A stretch of DNA of 64,000 nucleotides from a virus, in IMG/VR virus record IMGVR_UViG_3300043823_000198, positions 62,001 to 126,000 of that record. One strand, given 5' to 3'. The position numbers and the translations under genes are program-made. The notes beneath the pieces were generated by a model that was not told the DNA's origin, searched no databases, and worked only from the letters and a program-made list of their open reading frames with translations. Below, piece after piece: positions 18,005 through 27,046 of the stretch (position 1 is its first letter; every line of letters starts with the position of its first letter).

Positions 18005-18910
18005 ATGAGTACCGTAAACGTATACTTTACGCAAGGAACAAGTGGTGAGCAAGAACTCATCGAGGATATTATCATTGAATCATTAAAGATTTATGGTAAT
18101 GAGGTTTTTTACATTCCAAGAACACTCGTTTCTTTGGACAATGTGCTCGGCGAAGATCGTTTATCTCAATTTAAAACAGCATTCCCAATTGAAATGTATT
18201 TTGAAAATGTTGATTCATTTAGTGGACAGGGTGCATTTATTCAGAAGTTCGGTTTAACTATTGAACAATCAGCTACACTTGTTGTTTCTCGTAGACGTTG
18301 GCAACAGTTTATTGGTCGCTATAATGTAACCAATATCCCAACAAGACCAAACGAAGGCGATTTAATCTATTTCCCACTATCAGGTGGATTGTTTGAAATT
18401 AAATTCGTGCAACACCAAGACCCATTCTATCAATTGGGTAAATTGTACGTATACAAACTACAGATTGAATTGTTCCAATATTCTTCAGAGTTTATCGATA
18501 CTGGTGTTCCTGAGATCGATGCGTTTGAAACTCTTAAGACTTTCAATACAAATGTTACACGAAATGGTTTCGGTGGAGTTGCTGCCATTACATTAACTAA
18601 TGGCGGATCTAATTATTCAGCTACTCCTACTATTATAATAACAAGCCCAACTGGTATTAATGCAGCTGCAACAGCAACTGTTACTAATGGCGTTATTACT
18701 GCGATTAATGTAACAAACGCAGGAACTGGATACCAAACAGCTCCTGTTATAACAATCACAGACACCACTGGGACTGGTGCGCTTGCAACAGCAAGTGTTG
18801 GTATTGACGTTGATCAATCAGATGGTTTCGGAGAAAATACTACATTTAAATCAGCTGCATCGCCAGTTTTGAGTTTCAGTGAAACTAATCCGTTCGGAGA
18901 AATACAATAA
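18005..18910 (+). CDS. 14: neck protein gp14-like with GxGYxxxP repeats
   Basis: A 301-residue protein. Residues 1-185 match T4-type gp14 (NVYFTQGTSGEQELIEDIII, IYGNEVFYIPRTLV, VVSRRRWQQFIG), the partner of gp13 in the neck. Residues about 189-266 are an extra Thr/Gly-rich beta segment with NGGSNYSATPTI and NAGTGYQTAPVI, the same repeat type that is inserted in the sheath protein gp18. The last residues (SFSETNPFGEIQ) return to the usual gp14 C-terminus. The insert is probably exposed on the neck surface. Confidence 0.88.
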   Translation: MSTVNVYFTQGTSGEQELIEDIIIESLKIYGNEVFYIPRTLVSLDNVLGEDRLSQFKTAFPIEMYFENVDSFSGQGAFIQKFGLTIEQSATLVVSRRRWQQFIGRYNVTNIPTRPNEGDLIYFPLSGGLFEIKFVQHQDPFYQLGKLYVYKLQIELFQYSSEFIDTGVPEIDAFETLKTFNTNVTRNGFGGVAAITLTNGGSNYSATPTIIITSPTGINAAATATVTNGVITAINVTNAGTGYQTAPVITITDTTGTGALATASVGIDVDQSDGFGENTTFKSAASPVLSFSETNPFGEIQ

Positions 18911-19656
18911 TGTTAAGCGGAAATGTTTACTATCATGGTTCTATAAGAAAAGCAATTGTAGCCTTTGGTCGCCTATTCAGCGATGTTTATATTGACCGCA
19001 GACAGGGCGACTCTGTCAACGGAACTGTTCTTGAACGTCTACAAATACCCATCACATATGCTCCAAAAGAGAAGTGGTTGGTGCGTATTGAACAACAACC
19101 AGATATTGAAAACAATGTCACAATGGTGTCATTACCAAGAATGTCGTTTGAGATAAATGGTTATCAATACGACTCTAATCGTAAACTTGGTAAGATGACT
19201 CAGATTAAAACATCTGGCACCACTACAACTCCAACAGTGTATACCCCAGTCCCTTACAATTTAGACCTTTCTTTGTATGTTATTACAAAAACTCAAGAAG
19301 ATGGTCTTCAAATTATTGAACAAATTCTTCCAACATTTACGCCAGAATACACACTTCAGGTTAACATGGTTCCTGAGATGGGTATTACTATGGACGTACC
19401 AATTATTTTAAATAGTGTACAGGTTGTTGATGAGTTTGATGGGAATTTCCAAGACAGAAGATATGTGACTCATACGCTAAATTTTGAAATGAAACTTAAT
19501 CTATATGGTCCAGTTAGTAATCAGGGTGTTATTACTCAGGTTAATGCTAATATTGGAGAAAACGAATCAACAGGAACGCAGACAATCTATACTGCCACTG
19601 GCGATGTTACTACAGCAACAGTAACATCGGAACAATGGACTGGTCAGGGGTTATAA
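18910..19656 (+). CDS. 15: tail sheath terminator/completion protein gp15-like
   Basis: A 248-residue protein overlapping gp14 by one base. It matches T4-type gp15 (VYYHGSIRKAIVAFGRLFSD, IPITYAPKEKWLVRI, SLPRMSFEINGYQYDSNRKL), which caps the tail tube and sheath and binds the neck. Length is close to T4 gp15 (272). The last 40 residues are Thr-rich and less conserved. Confidence 0.9.
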   Translation: MLSGNVYYHGSIRKAIVAFGRLFSDVYIDRRQGDSVNGTVLERLQIPITYAPKEKWLVRIEQQPDIENNVTMVSLPRMSFEINGYQYDSNRKLGKMTQIKTSGTTTTPTVYTPVPYNLDLSLYVITKTQEDGLQIIEQILPTFTPEYTLQVNMVPEMGITMDVPIILNSVQVVDEFDGNFQDRRYVTHTLNFEMKLNLYGPVSNQGVITQVNANIGENESTGTQTIYTATGDVTTATVTSEQWTGQGL

Positions 19657-21234
19657 TTGGCTGAAATTTATAATTCGAATTCGAACTTAAAATCTGCTGG
19701 CGTTTCGTTTAATTTTACACCAGAACAAGTACAAGAGTATGTTAAGTGCGCTCAGGATTACATATACTTTATTGAAAACTATTGCTACATCGTTACACTT
19801 GACCATGGTCTACAGTTGTTCAAATTGTATGACTGTCAGAAAAATAAACTAAATGTAATCCATAATAATCGTAGAGTTATTCTTATGGAAGGACGTCAGC
19901 AGGGTAAAACGACAACTTCCGCTGCGTATATTTTATGGTACACTCTTTTCCAAGAAAGTAAAACAGTTGCTATTCTTGCCAATAAGGCAACTGCTGCTCG
20001 CGAGGTTTTGGATCGTTATCAAACTATGTATGAACAGCTTCCATCTTGGATGCAGGCTGGTGTCACTGGTTGGAACAAGGGTGATATCGAACTAGAAAAT
20101 GGTTCAAAGGTATTTACTGCTGCCACTGGTAAATCTGGTATTCGTGGTAAATCTGTTAACATGCTTTATGTTGACGAGGCTGCGATTATCCCAAACAATG
20201 TTGCCGAAGAATTTTTCACTTCCGTTTATCCAACTATTTCTGCTGGTCAAACAACTAAGATTCTACTGTCTTCAACTCCACTTGGTTATAACCATTTCTG
20301 GAAATTTTGGACAGATGCCGAAACAGGAAGAAATGGTTTCGTTCCACTATTCATCCCTTACTGGGAAATTCCAGGACGCGACGATAAATGGGCTGCTGAA
20401 CAAAAGGCGATGCTTGGTGAACTTAAATATAACCAAGAGGTTGCATGTAAATTCCTTGGTTCTAGTTTAACATTAGTATCTGCCGATGTTATTGCAAGAA
20501 TGCCAATTGATATAAAAATCTACGAGAAAGATGGTCTTGATGTATATGCAAGACCACAGGCTAAACATACATACTGTATAATAGCTGACGTAGCGAAAGG
20601 TGTTGGTGGAGACTATTCCGCATTCCAAGTAATTGATATCACAGAAGTTCCATATAGAATAGTTGCTAAATACAGAAACAATGAGATTAGTCCACTTTTG
20701 TATCCTAATGTGTTATACAAAGTTGGTAAAGAATATAATGAAGCGTATCTCTTAATTGAGATTAACGCAAGCGAACAGGTTGCGCATATTATTTACAACG
20801 AATTAGAGTATGAGAATATTTTGTTTGTAAATAGACACAATCAGGGTCAATATGTTGGTGGGGGTTTCGGTGGGGGTAAAACTCAACTCGGAGTTAACAC
20901 TGATAAAAAAGTAAAACGAATTGGTTGTCACAATTTTAAATCCTTGGTGGAAGAGAATAAACTTCTAATTATGGACGCTGATACTATTTCAGAAATCTCA
21001 ACTTTTATTGAGAAAAAAGGATCTTACGAAGCGGATGAAGGATATCATGATGACTTAGTTATGCCGTTGGTCTTGTTTGGTTGGCTTACAACACAGCCAT
21101 ATTTTAAAGACCTAAATAACATAAACCTTAGAGAGATTATGTATCAGAAACAGATTCAAGCAATTGAAGATGAACTGACTCCTTTTGGATTTTATGACGA
21201 TGGAAAAGGTGATTCAGACCCATTAAACTTTTGA
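19657..21234 (+). CDS. 17: terminase large subunit gp17-like
   Basis: A 525-residue packaging motor. The ATPase has Walker A GRQQGKTT at residues 79-86 (K84), Walker B MLYVDEAA with D173-E174, and the coupling motif LLSSTPLG at 203-210. The RNase H-like nuclease domain shows D311 (IIADVAKG), E369 (LLIEINA) and HDDLVMP at 465-470, the three expected acidic positions. The start is TTG 19657, right after the gp15 stop; no in-frame ATG lies near. A small terminase (gp16) is not present in its usual place between gp15 and gp17. Confidence 0.95.
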   Translation: MAEIYNSNSNLKSAGVSFNFTPEQVQEYVKCAQDYIYFIENYCYIVTLDHGLQLFKLYDCQKNKLNVIHNNRRVILMEGRQQGKTTTSAAYILWYTLFQESKTVAILANKATAAREVLDRYQTMYEQLPSWMQAGVTGWNKGDIELENGSKVFTAATGKSGIRGKSVNMLYVDEAAIIPNNVAEEFFTSVYPTISAGQTTKILLSSTPLGYNHFWKFWTDAETGRNGFVPLFIPYWEIPGRDDKWAAEQKAMLGELKYNQEVACKFLGSSLTLVSADVIARMPIDIKIYEKDGLDVYARPQAKHTYCIIADVAKGVGGDYSAFQVIDITEVPYRIVAKYRNNEISPLLYPNVLYKVGKEYNEAYLLIEINASEQVAHIIYNELEYENILFVNRHNQGQYVGGGFGGGKTQLGVNTDKKVKRIGCHNFKSLVEENKLLIMDADTISEISTFIEKKGSYEADEGYHDDLVMPLVLFGWLTTQPYFKDLNNINLREIMYQKQIQAIEDELTPFGFYDDGKGDSDPLNF

Positions 21235-21248
21235 GAAAACCAATAAAA

Positions 21249-21256
21249 ACTAAATA
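21249..21256 (+). promoter_or_regulatory. possible late promoter before gp18 (ACTAAATA)
   Basis: ACTAAATA matches six of eight bases of the late motif and lies in the 78-bp gap before the sheath gene. Normal spacing places the start at about 21262, the first base of a small hairpin. Confidence 0.4.
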
Positions 21257-21261
21257 AATGG

Positions 21262-21281
21262 TAGACACGAATTTCTGTCTA
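21262..21281 (+). other. hairpin in the gp18 leader
   Basis: TAGACA (21262-21267) pairs perfectly with TGTCTA (21276-21281) around an 8-nt loop, about 30 nt before the sheath ATG. It may form the 5' end of the gp18 mRNA. Confidence 0.5.
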
Positions 21282-21312
21282 AAGTAAAACTTATTAAACA
21301 AGGAGAATTACA

Positions 21313-23490
21313 ATGCCTTTTCAATTATCTCCAGGCGTTGCAGTCGTAGAAAAAGATTTCTCAGCGATCGTTCCAGCTATTTCTAGTTCAGCAGGTGCAT
21401 TCGTTGGCGCATTCCAATGGGGTCCAGTTATGGCTCCGACTCAAGTTGTTTCCGAAAACGACTTAGTTAATCAGTTTGGTCAACCAAATGATTTAAATTG
21501 CACATCTTTCTTTACTGCAGCTAACTTCCTAAGCTACACTAATAATATGTTAGTGGTTCGTGCTGACACTGCAGGGCAACGTAACGCTGTTGCGTCACAA
21601 TCTGGTGGTATTACTTCTATCGTTAAAACTTCTGCTGGAACTGGATATACTTCAGTACCAACAGTAACTATTAGCGCACCAAATGTTACTGGTGGTATTC
21701 AAGCAACTGCCACTGTTACTTTAACAGGTGGTGGTGTTACTGCCGTTGCTATTTCTGCTGGTGGTACTGGTTATACTGGAACTCCAACTGTTGTGTTTAG
21801 CGCACCTCAGGTTAGCGGTGGAACTACTGCTACTGGTACTGTAACAACTTCTGCTGGTGTTATTACTGGTATAACTATTACTAATGCAGGTTCTGGTTAT
21901 ACTTCTGCTCCTACTGCCACTATTACTGGTGTTGGTACTGGTGTTGTTATCGGAACAATCACTATTTCTGGTAGTGGTATCAACACTATCACTATTACTA
22001 ATGCAGGTTCTGGTTATACTACTAACCCAACAGTTACTGTTACTGGCGGTAATGGAAGTGGTGCTGTATTAACTGCAACTGCAACTGAATCTGGTGTTAA
22101 GATTAACAACAATACAGTTTATCTAACTGAATTCTCTACTGGTCAGGGAACATATGGTTCTTTTGCTGCCAAGTATCCAGGTTCTCTAGGTAACTCTATT
22201 CAAGTTCAATTGGTTGATTCTGCTTCTTATACTGGTTGGCAGTATGCCTCTAGCTTCCCAGTTGCTCCAGGAACTTCTAACTACGCTGCTGGTGTTGGTG
22301 GATCTAATGATGAATTGCATGCTGTTGTTATTGACGAATTAGGATTATGGACTGGTACTCCTGGTACTGTTCTAGAAACTTTTGCGTTTATGTCTAAGGC
22401 TTCTGATGCAGTTGGTTCAGATGGTACTAATGAATACTACGTAAACGTACTTAACGCACAATCAAACTACATTTGGTGGATGGATCATCCACAAGGTGTT
22501 GGCACTAACTGGGGTAATACTGCTCATAACACTTCATTCTCTCAAACAACTACTGGTACTCCATTGGTATTCCAATTATCAGGTGGTGTTGACGACTACG
22601 CTCTAACTGATGCTATGTTAGAAAATGGTTGGGCTTTATTCCTAGATGATGCTACTTACGACATCAATCTATGCCCACTAGGCGCTGCTTCTTCTAACGT
22701 GGCAAACTACGTTATTAACAACATCGCTGAAGTTCGTCTAGACTGCGTTGTATTCTGCTCTCCACAAAACTCTGATGGTTCACCAATCATCGGTTCTGGT
22801 TCAGCTGCAACTACTCCAATGATCGCTTACCGTAACGCTCTTCCAAGCACTTCTTATGGTGTTATGGACTCTGGTTGGAAATATCAGTATGATCGTTATA
22901 ACGATAAGTATCGTTTTGTTCCATTGAACGGCGATATTGCTGGTCTATGTGCTCGTACTGATTACACTAATGACCCATGGTTCTCACCAGCTGGTCTAAA
23001 TCGTGGTCAGATTAAGAATGTTGTTAAGTTGGCAGTTAACCCATCTCAAGCTGATCGCGATACTCTATACTCTGCTGGTATTAATCCTGTTGTTACATTC
23101 CCAGGAGACGGTACAGTTCTATTCGGCGACAAGACTTTAATGGCTAAACCAAGCGCATTTGATCGTATTAACGTTCGTCGCTTGTTCATCGTTCTTGAGA
23201 AATCAATTGCAACTGCTGCTAAATTCCAGTTGTTCGAATTTAACGACAGCTTCACTCAAGCTCAGTTCAACAACCTAGTAACTCCATTCCTACGCATTGT
23301 TCAAGGTCGTCGTGGTATTACTGATTTCTTGGTTGTTTGTGATGGAACTAATAATACACCTGACGTTATAGACGCAAATCAATTCGTTGGTGATATTTAC
23401 ATCAAGCCAAATCGTTCTATCAACTTTATTACTCTGAACTTTATTGCTGCTCGCTCTTCAGTAAGTTTTACTGAACTTGCAGGTGGTTAA
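21313..23490 (+). CDS. 18: tail sheath protein gp18-like with inserted beta repeats
   Basis: A 725-residue contractile sheath protein, longer than T4 gp18 (659). The N-terminus (LSPGVAVVEKDFSAIVPA, AGAFVGAFQWGPV) and C-terminal half (LCARTDYTNDPWFSPAGLNR, INVRRLFIVLEKSI, GDIYIKPNRSINFITLNF) are typical of T4-type sheath proteins. Residues about 94-261 are an inserted Thr/Gly-rich segment with repeats of the type NAGSGYTSAPTATITG, also found in gp14. The insert should protrude from the sheath. A GGAG ribosome site precedes the ATG, and codon use is of the highly expressed type. Confidence 0.95.
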   Translation: MPFQLSPGVAVVEKDFSAIVPAISSSAGAFVGAFQWGPVMAPTQVVSENDLVNQFGQPNDLNCTSFFTAANFLSYTNNMLVVRADTAGQRNAVASQSGGITSIVKTSAGTGYTSVPTVTISAPNVTGGIQATATVTLTGGGVTAVAISAGGTGYTGTPTVVFSAPQVSGGTTATGTVTTSAGVITGITITNAGSGYTSAPTATITGVGTGVVIGTITISGSGINTITITNAGSGYTTNPTVTVTGGNGSGAVLTATATESGVKINNNTVYLTEFSTGQGTYGSFAAKYPGSLGNSIQVQLVDSASYTGWQYASSFPVAPGTSNYAAGVGGSNDELHAVVIDELGLWTGTPGTVLETFAFMSKASDAVGSDGTNEYYVNVLNAQSNYIWWMDHPQGVGTNWGNTAHNTSFSQTTTGTPLVFQLSGGVDDYALTDAMLENGWALFLDDATYDINLCPLGAASSNVANYVINNIAEVRLDCVVFCSPQNSDGSPIIGSGSAATTPMIAYRNALPSTSYGVMDSGWKYQYDRYNDKYRFVPLNGDIAGLCARTDYTNDPWFSPAGLNRGQIKNVVKLAVNPSQADRDTLYSAGINPVVTFPGDGTVLFGDKTLMAKPSAFDRINVRRLFIVLEKSIATAAKFQLFEFNDSFTQAQFNNLVTPFLRIVQGRRGITDFLVVCDGTNNTPDVIDANQFVGDIYIKPNRSINFITLNFIAARSSVSFTELAGG
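21874..22020 (+). repeat. 30-bp direct repeats in gp18
   Basis: An identical 30-base segment occurs at 21874-21903 and 21991-22020 (period 117 bp, 39 codons), encoding TITNAGSGYT twice within the inserted domain. Confidence 0.9.
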
Positions 23491-23496
23491 TTCGAA

Positions 23497-23504
23497 GATA
23501 AATA
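23497..23504 (+). promoter_or_regulatory. late promoter-like GATAAATA before gp19
   Basis: GATAAATA (seven of eight matches) lies 28 bp before the tube gene ATG and a strong AAGGAGATATA ribosome site. Intergenic position supports it. Confidence 0.55.
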
Positions 23505-23531
23505 AAGAAGAAGAATAACAAGGAGATATAA

Positions 23532-24125
23532 ATGGCAAATATTGCTGATTTCAAAGCCCAGATGATTGGTGGGGGTGCTCGCCCTAACCAATTCTACGTG
23601 CAGTTAACTTTCCCAACTTTCGTAACTCTTGGAGCTGTTGCTGGGCAAAGAGCACAGTTCCTATGTAAAGCTGCTCAACTACCAGCTTCTACTATTGAAA
23701 ACATCGGTCTATTATACAAGGGTCGTCCAGTAAATTTCGCTGGCGAACGTACATTCCAACCATGGACTGTAACAATTTATAACGATACTAGTTTCGGTAT
23801 CCGTAATGCCCTTGAGCAATGGCAGTCTGGCATTCAAAATTACGACACAACAGATGGTCGCGTAAACCCAGTTGATTACCAAGTTGACTTGGCTGTTTAT
23901 CAATTAGATCGTTCTGGTTCAATTATTAAGACTTACAACTTTGTTGACGCATTCCCAACTAACATTTCCGCTATTGGTTTGGATTACGAACAACAAAATG
24001 CAATTGAACAGTTTGACGTAGAATTCCAATACAACTACTTCACTTCTGATACTGGTGCTCAGTCTGGATTTGGTGCTTCTGCGGCGGTAAATACCCCACT
24101 AGGCACTTTCCCAGTCAGCACTTAA
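23532..24125 (+). CDS. 19: tail tube protein gp19-like
   Basis: A 197-residue tube protein (T4 gp19 is 163). The opening MANIADFKAQMIGGGARPNQ and the segments FLCKAAQLPASTIENI, AGERTFQPWTVTIYND and YNFVDAFPTNISAIGLDYE are characteristic of gp19. It forms the inner tube through which DNA passes. A Gly/Ser-rich tail follows residue 175. It lies directly after the sheath gene with its own ribosome site and a late-type promoter. Confidence 0.95.
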   Translation: MANIADFKAQMIGGGARPNQFYVQLTFPTFVTLGAVAGQRAQFLCKAAQLPASTIENIGLLYKGRPVNFAGERTFQPWTVTIYNDTSFGIRNALEQWQSGIQNYDTTDGRVNPVDYQVDLAVYQLDRSGSIIKTYNFVDAFPTNISAIGLDYEQQNAIEQFDVEFQYNYFTSDTGAQSGFGASAAVNTPLGTFPVST

Positions 24126-24147
24126 TTTTAACTGAAGGTCTTATATA

Positions 24148-25737
24148 ATGCAACTATTTGGTTTCGAGATATTACGTAAAAAAGATAGGGGCGTTGATAC
24201 AATCGTATCTCCGTCTCCATCCGATGGATCGACCGTAATCAACACTGGCGTAAATGCTGGTGGGTATTATGGTATGGTCATGGATCTTGATGGTGTTATC
24301 AAGAATGAAAATGATTTAATTAGACGTTATCGTGAGATCTCTCAATATAGCGATTGTGACAATGCAATTGAAGACATTGTTTCTGAGTGTATTGTTTATG
24401 ATGAAGAAGATCAAACAGTTACAATCAATTTAGATGATACCAATTTATCTGAAACGATTAAGAAAAAAGTTCGCGACGAATTTAATAAAGTTTTAAAGTT
24501 ATTAAAATTTTCTGAAAAGGGGCATGATATTTTCCGTTCATGGTATATTGACGGAAGAATTTATTATCATGTTCTTCTTGATGAGAAAAATTTAAAAGCT
24601 GGTATTCAAGAGTTACGTTACATTGATCCACGTAAAATTCGTAGAATTAAGAACGTAATTAAAGAGAGAACTCCGCGAGGAGTTGAAGTCGTTAAACAGA
24701 TCGAAGAATTTTATCTGTATAATGACAAAGGTATTACTGAGCAGACAACTCAAGGTGTTAAACTGTCACTAGATTCTGTTGTTTATGTACCATCAGGATA
24801 CATGGACGCAAATACTGGTATGATGATGTCTTATCTACATAAGGCAATTAAACCAGTGAACCAACTAAAAATGTTAGAAGACTCAATGGTCATCTATCGT
24901 ATTAGTCGTGCTCCTGAACGTAGAATTTTCTACGTTGACGTTGGTAATCTACCAAAAATTAAAGCCGAACAGTACGTAAACGACATTATGAATAAATTTC
25001 GTAATAAGATTGTTTATGATGCTGACACAGGCGAAACAAGAAACGATCGTCGCCATCTGTCAATGATGGAAGATTTCTGGATGCCTCGTCGCGAGGGTGG
25101 TAAAGGAACTGAAATTACTACACTTCCAGGTGGCCAAAACTTGGGTCAGATCGAAGATATCGAATACTTCCAAAAGAAATTGTATCATGCTCTAAACGTA
25201 CCTATTGGTCGTATGCAAGAGCAACAAGGCTTCAGCATTGGTCGTTCTCAAGAAATTAGTCGCGATGAAGTAAAGTTCAATAAATTCATTGTGCGTATTC
25301 GTAATAAATTTGCATCATTATTTACTGAAGCATTACGAGTTCAATTAATTGCAAAAAATATAATTCTTCCTGAAGAATGGGATGATATTGCAGCAGATAT
25401 TCGTTATAATTATGTTGAGGATAATCATTACGCTGAATTAAAAGATGCTGAAGTGATGGGTGGTCGTTTAGCATTACTTCAACAAATTGAACCATATCTC
25501 GGTAAATTCTATTCTATGGACTGGGTTCGTAGAAATGTTCTTCAACTTACAGAAGATGAGATTGAAGAAATGCAGAAGGAAATGGATTCAGAAGAAGAAT
25601 ATCATATGGATAATGCTGAGCGAGATGGTATTGTTGCTGGTGCTACGCAAGCAGCTCAACAAAATTATTTACAGAAATACGCACCACAGGCAGCTGAAGC
25701 ACCAACTGGTGATGCACCTCTGCCAATGGGTCAATAA
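24148..25737 (+). CDS. 20: portal vertex protein gp20-like
   Basis: A 529-residue portal protein (T4 gp20 524). Conserved stretches include LIRRYREISQYSDCDNAIED, LRYIDPRKIRRIKNV, YRISRAPERRIFYVDVGNLP and YNRRHLSMMEDFW-like NDRRHLSMMEDFW. The dodecameric portal nucleates prohead assembly and is the docking site of the gp17 motor. The C-terminus is Gln/Ala/Pro-rich. It is followed at short distance by the prohead core genes. Confidence 0.95.
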   Translation: MQLFGFEILRKKDRGVDTIVSPSPSDGSTVINTGVNAGGYYGMVMDLDGVIKNENDLIRRYREISQYSDCDNAIEDIVSECIVYDEEDQTVTINLDDTNLSETIKKKVRDEFNKVLKLLKFSEKGHDIFRSWYIDGRIYYHVLLDEKNLKAGIQELRYIDPRKIRRIKNVIKERTPRGVEVVKQIEEFYLYNDKGITEQTTQGVKLSLDSVVYVPSGYMDANTGMMMSYLHKAIKPVNQLKMLEDSMVIYRISRAPERRIFYVDVGNLPKIKAEQYVNDIMNKFRNKIVYDADTGETRNDRRHLSMMEDFWMPRREGGKGTEITTLPGGQNLGQIEDIEYFQKKLYHALNVPIGRMQEQQGFSIGRSQEISRDEVKFNKFIVRIRNKFASLFTEALRVQLIAKNIILPEEWDDIAADIRYNYVEDNHYAELKDAEVMGGRLALLQQIEPYLGKFYSMDWVRRNVLQLTEDEIEEMQKEMDSEEEYHMDNAERDGIVAGATQAAQQNYLQKYAPQAAEAPTGDAPLPMGQ

Positions 25738-25752
25738 TTAAAGGAGAATAAT

Positions 25753-26088
25753 ATGAGCACAACTTTAGATTTGGTACACGCTATTATCAACAAAGACGCA
25801 GTTGCAACTGAAACTGCATTTAATGCAGCAATGGCAGAAAGAATTTCTGCAAATATCGATACACTAAGAACAGATATTGCCCAATCAATGTTTAATACTG
25901 TTAGCGAAGAAGACCTATCTGAAAAGAACTGGATCGCTGGGGCAATCAAGCACCCAGGAGCTGAAACAAAAGCTGCACATAAAGCTGGTGAATCTACTCA
26001 TGAGTATATGGAAAAACATAAACATGATTCTGGTAAAGCAGGTAAGCGTGCTCGTCTTGGTTTAACCTTATCTAAACTGAATAAGTAA
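25753..26088 (+). CDS. 67: prohead core protein gp67-like
   Basis: A 111-residue protein in the gp67 position behind the portal. The N-terminal helix (LVHAIINKDAVATETAFNAA, then MAERISANIDTLRTDIA) resembles T4 gp67. The C-terminal part is basic and His/Lys/Gly-rich (WIAGAIKHPGAETKAAHKAG), unlike the acidic tail of T4 gp67, but common in cyanophage-type relatives. Such core proteins are digested by the gp21 protease. AAGGAGAATAAT precedes the ATG. Confidence 0.7.
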   Translation: MSTTLDLVHAIINKDAVATETAFNAAMAERISANIDTLRTDIAQSMFNTVSEEDLSEKNWIAGAIKHPGAETKAAHKAGESTHEYMEKHKHDSGKAGKRARLGLTLSKLNK

Positions 26089-26552
26089 TGCAGTACAGTC
26101 AGTTTATTTCTTCTCTAAAAAATACTTCTGGATATAAAACATTAGAAGAAGCGAAGAAACACACTAAAGAAACAACGCAAAAACAAAAGCTGGCAGAGGC
26201 AATCGCTAAAGATAATTATCAAGAAATTTCAGAACATACTATTGCCAGTATTATTAAAGAATATCACGAAGTTAAAGTTACCGATACGCTAATTGAATCA
26301 TATTTAGATTTCGCTTCTTCTAATACGTTTACTATTGATCCAGTTGTTCATAAGATTCGTTCTTTGAATAAACTTGATAGAGTTGTTGAAGGTAAGTTAC
26401 ACTACGTGCTTACTGATGGTTCTACAGTTGCAATAAACGAGGCAACACAAGATAACCTAAATAAATTATTGGAAAATGAAAAAGAGATTATCGAGTTCAT
26501 GAGAGAATCTAAAGAAAATTTCTTTTATGTGCTTGAACAAATAGAGGAATAA
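26088..26552 (+). CDS. 68: prohead core protein gp68-like
   Basis: A 154-residue, mostly alpha-helical, charged protein that overlaps the preceding stop by one base. Position between gp67 and gp21 and the helical, Lys/Glu-rich composition fit T4 gp68 (141 residues). Sequence similarity is not obvious by eye, so the assignment rests mainly on synteny. Confidence 0.6.
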   Translation: MQYSQFISSLKNTSGYKTLEEAKKHTKETTQKQKLAEAIAKDNYQEISEHTIASIIKEYHEVKVTDTLIESYLDFASSNTFTIDPVVHKIRSLNKLDRVVEGKLHYVLTDGSTVAINEATQDNLNKLLENEKEIIEFMRESKENFFYVLEQIEE

Positions 26553-26554
26553 AA

Positions 26555-27043
26555 ATGGCTGTTTTATTTACAACTGTTAAAAACACAAACCAAGAAGTAA
26601 TCATCCACTTTGATACAGTGGCTGCTGAAACTGGTACAATCGCATTAAACACACTTGGGGCTGCTACTCAAACTCTAACTCCAGGAGGCACTCCCACTGT
26701 TAATATCGTTAAGTTCTTCTCTACAGGTGAACTTGGCGCTGGTCTAAGAATTACTCGTAACAGTGGCGCTAAAAACATTATCGCATGCGCACCAGAAAAC
26801 GCACCATTCTTGGATTTAAATTCAAATGGTTTTTCTGACACAACTTATAACACAACTGACATTCAAGTAACTAACGATGTTGCTAAACCAGTAACTGGTT
26901 ATCTAGTTCTACGTAAAGTTTCAGGTTGGGATACTAATGTTGAAACTGCATGGTACGGTGCTTATGACGATCCAACTGTTGTTGGCGCTTCTTCAACTTT
27001 ATCTGGTAGTCCAGGCGCTCCAGGTGCAACTCCAATAGGTTAA
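26555..27043 (+). CDS. probable capsid or virion accessory protein
   Basis: A 162-residue, mainly beta-stranded protein inserted between gp68 and gp21, where T4 has no gene. It is Thr/Asn/Gly-rich with few lysines and ends in a short SGSPGAPGATPIG tail that resembles a collagen-like linker. Composition and position suggest a head decoration protein, but no family is recognised and other virion roles are possible. Confidence 0.5.
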   Translation: MAVLFTTVKNTNQEVIIHFDTVAAETGTIALNTLGAATQTLTPGGTPTVNIVKFFSTGELGAGLRITRNSGAKNIIACAPENAPFLDLNSNGFSDTTYNTTDIQVTNDVAKPVTGYLVLRKVSGWDTNVETAWYGAYDDPTVVGASSTLSGSPGAPGATPIG

Positions 27044-27046
27044 TAG

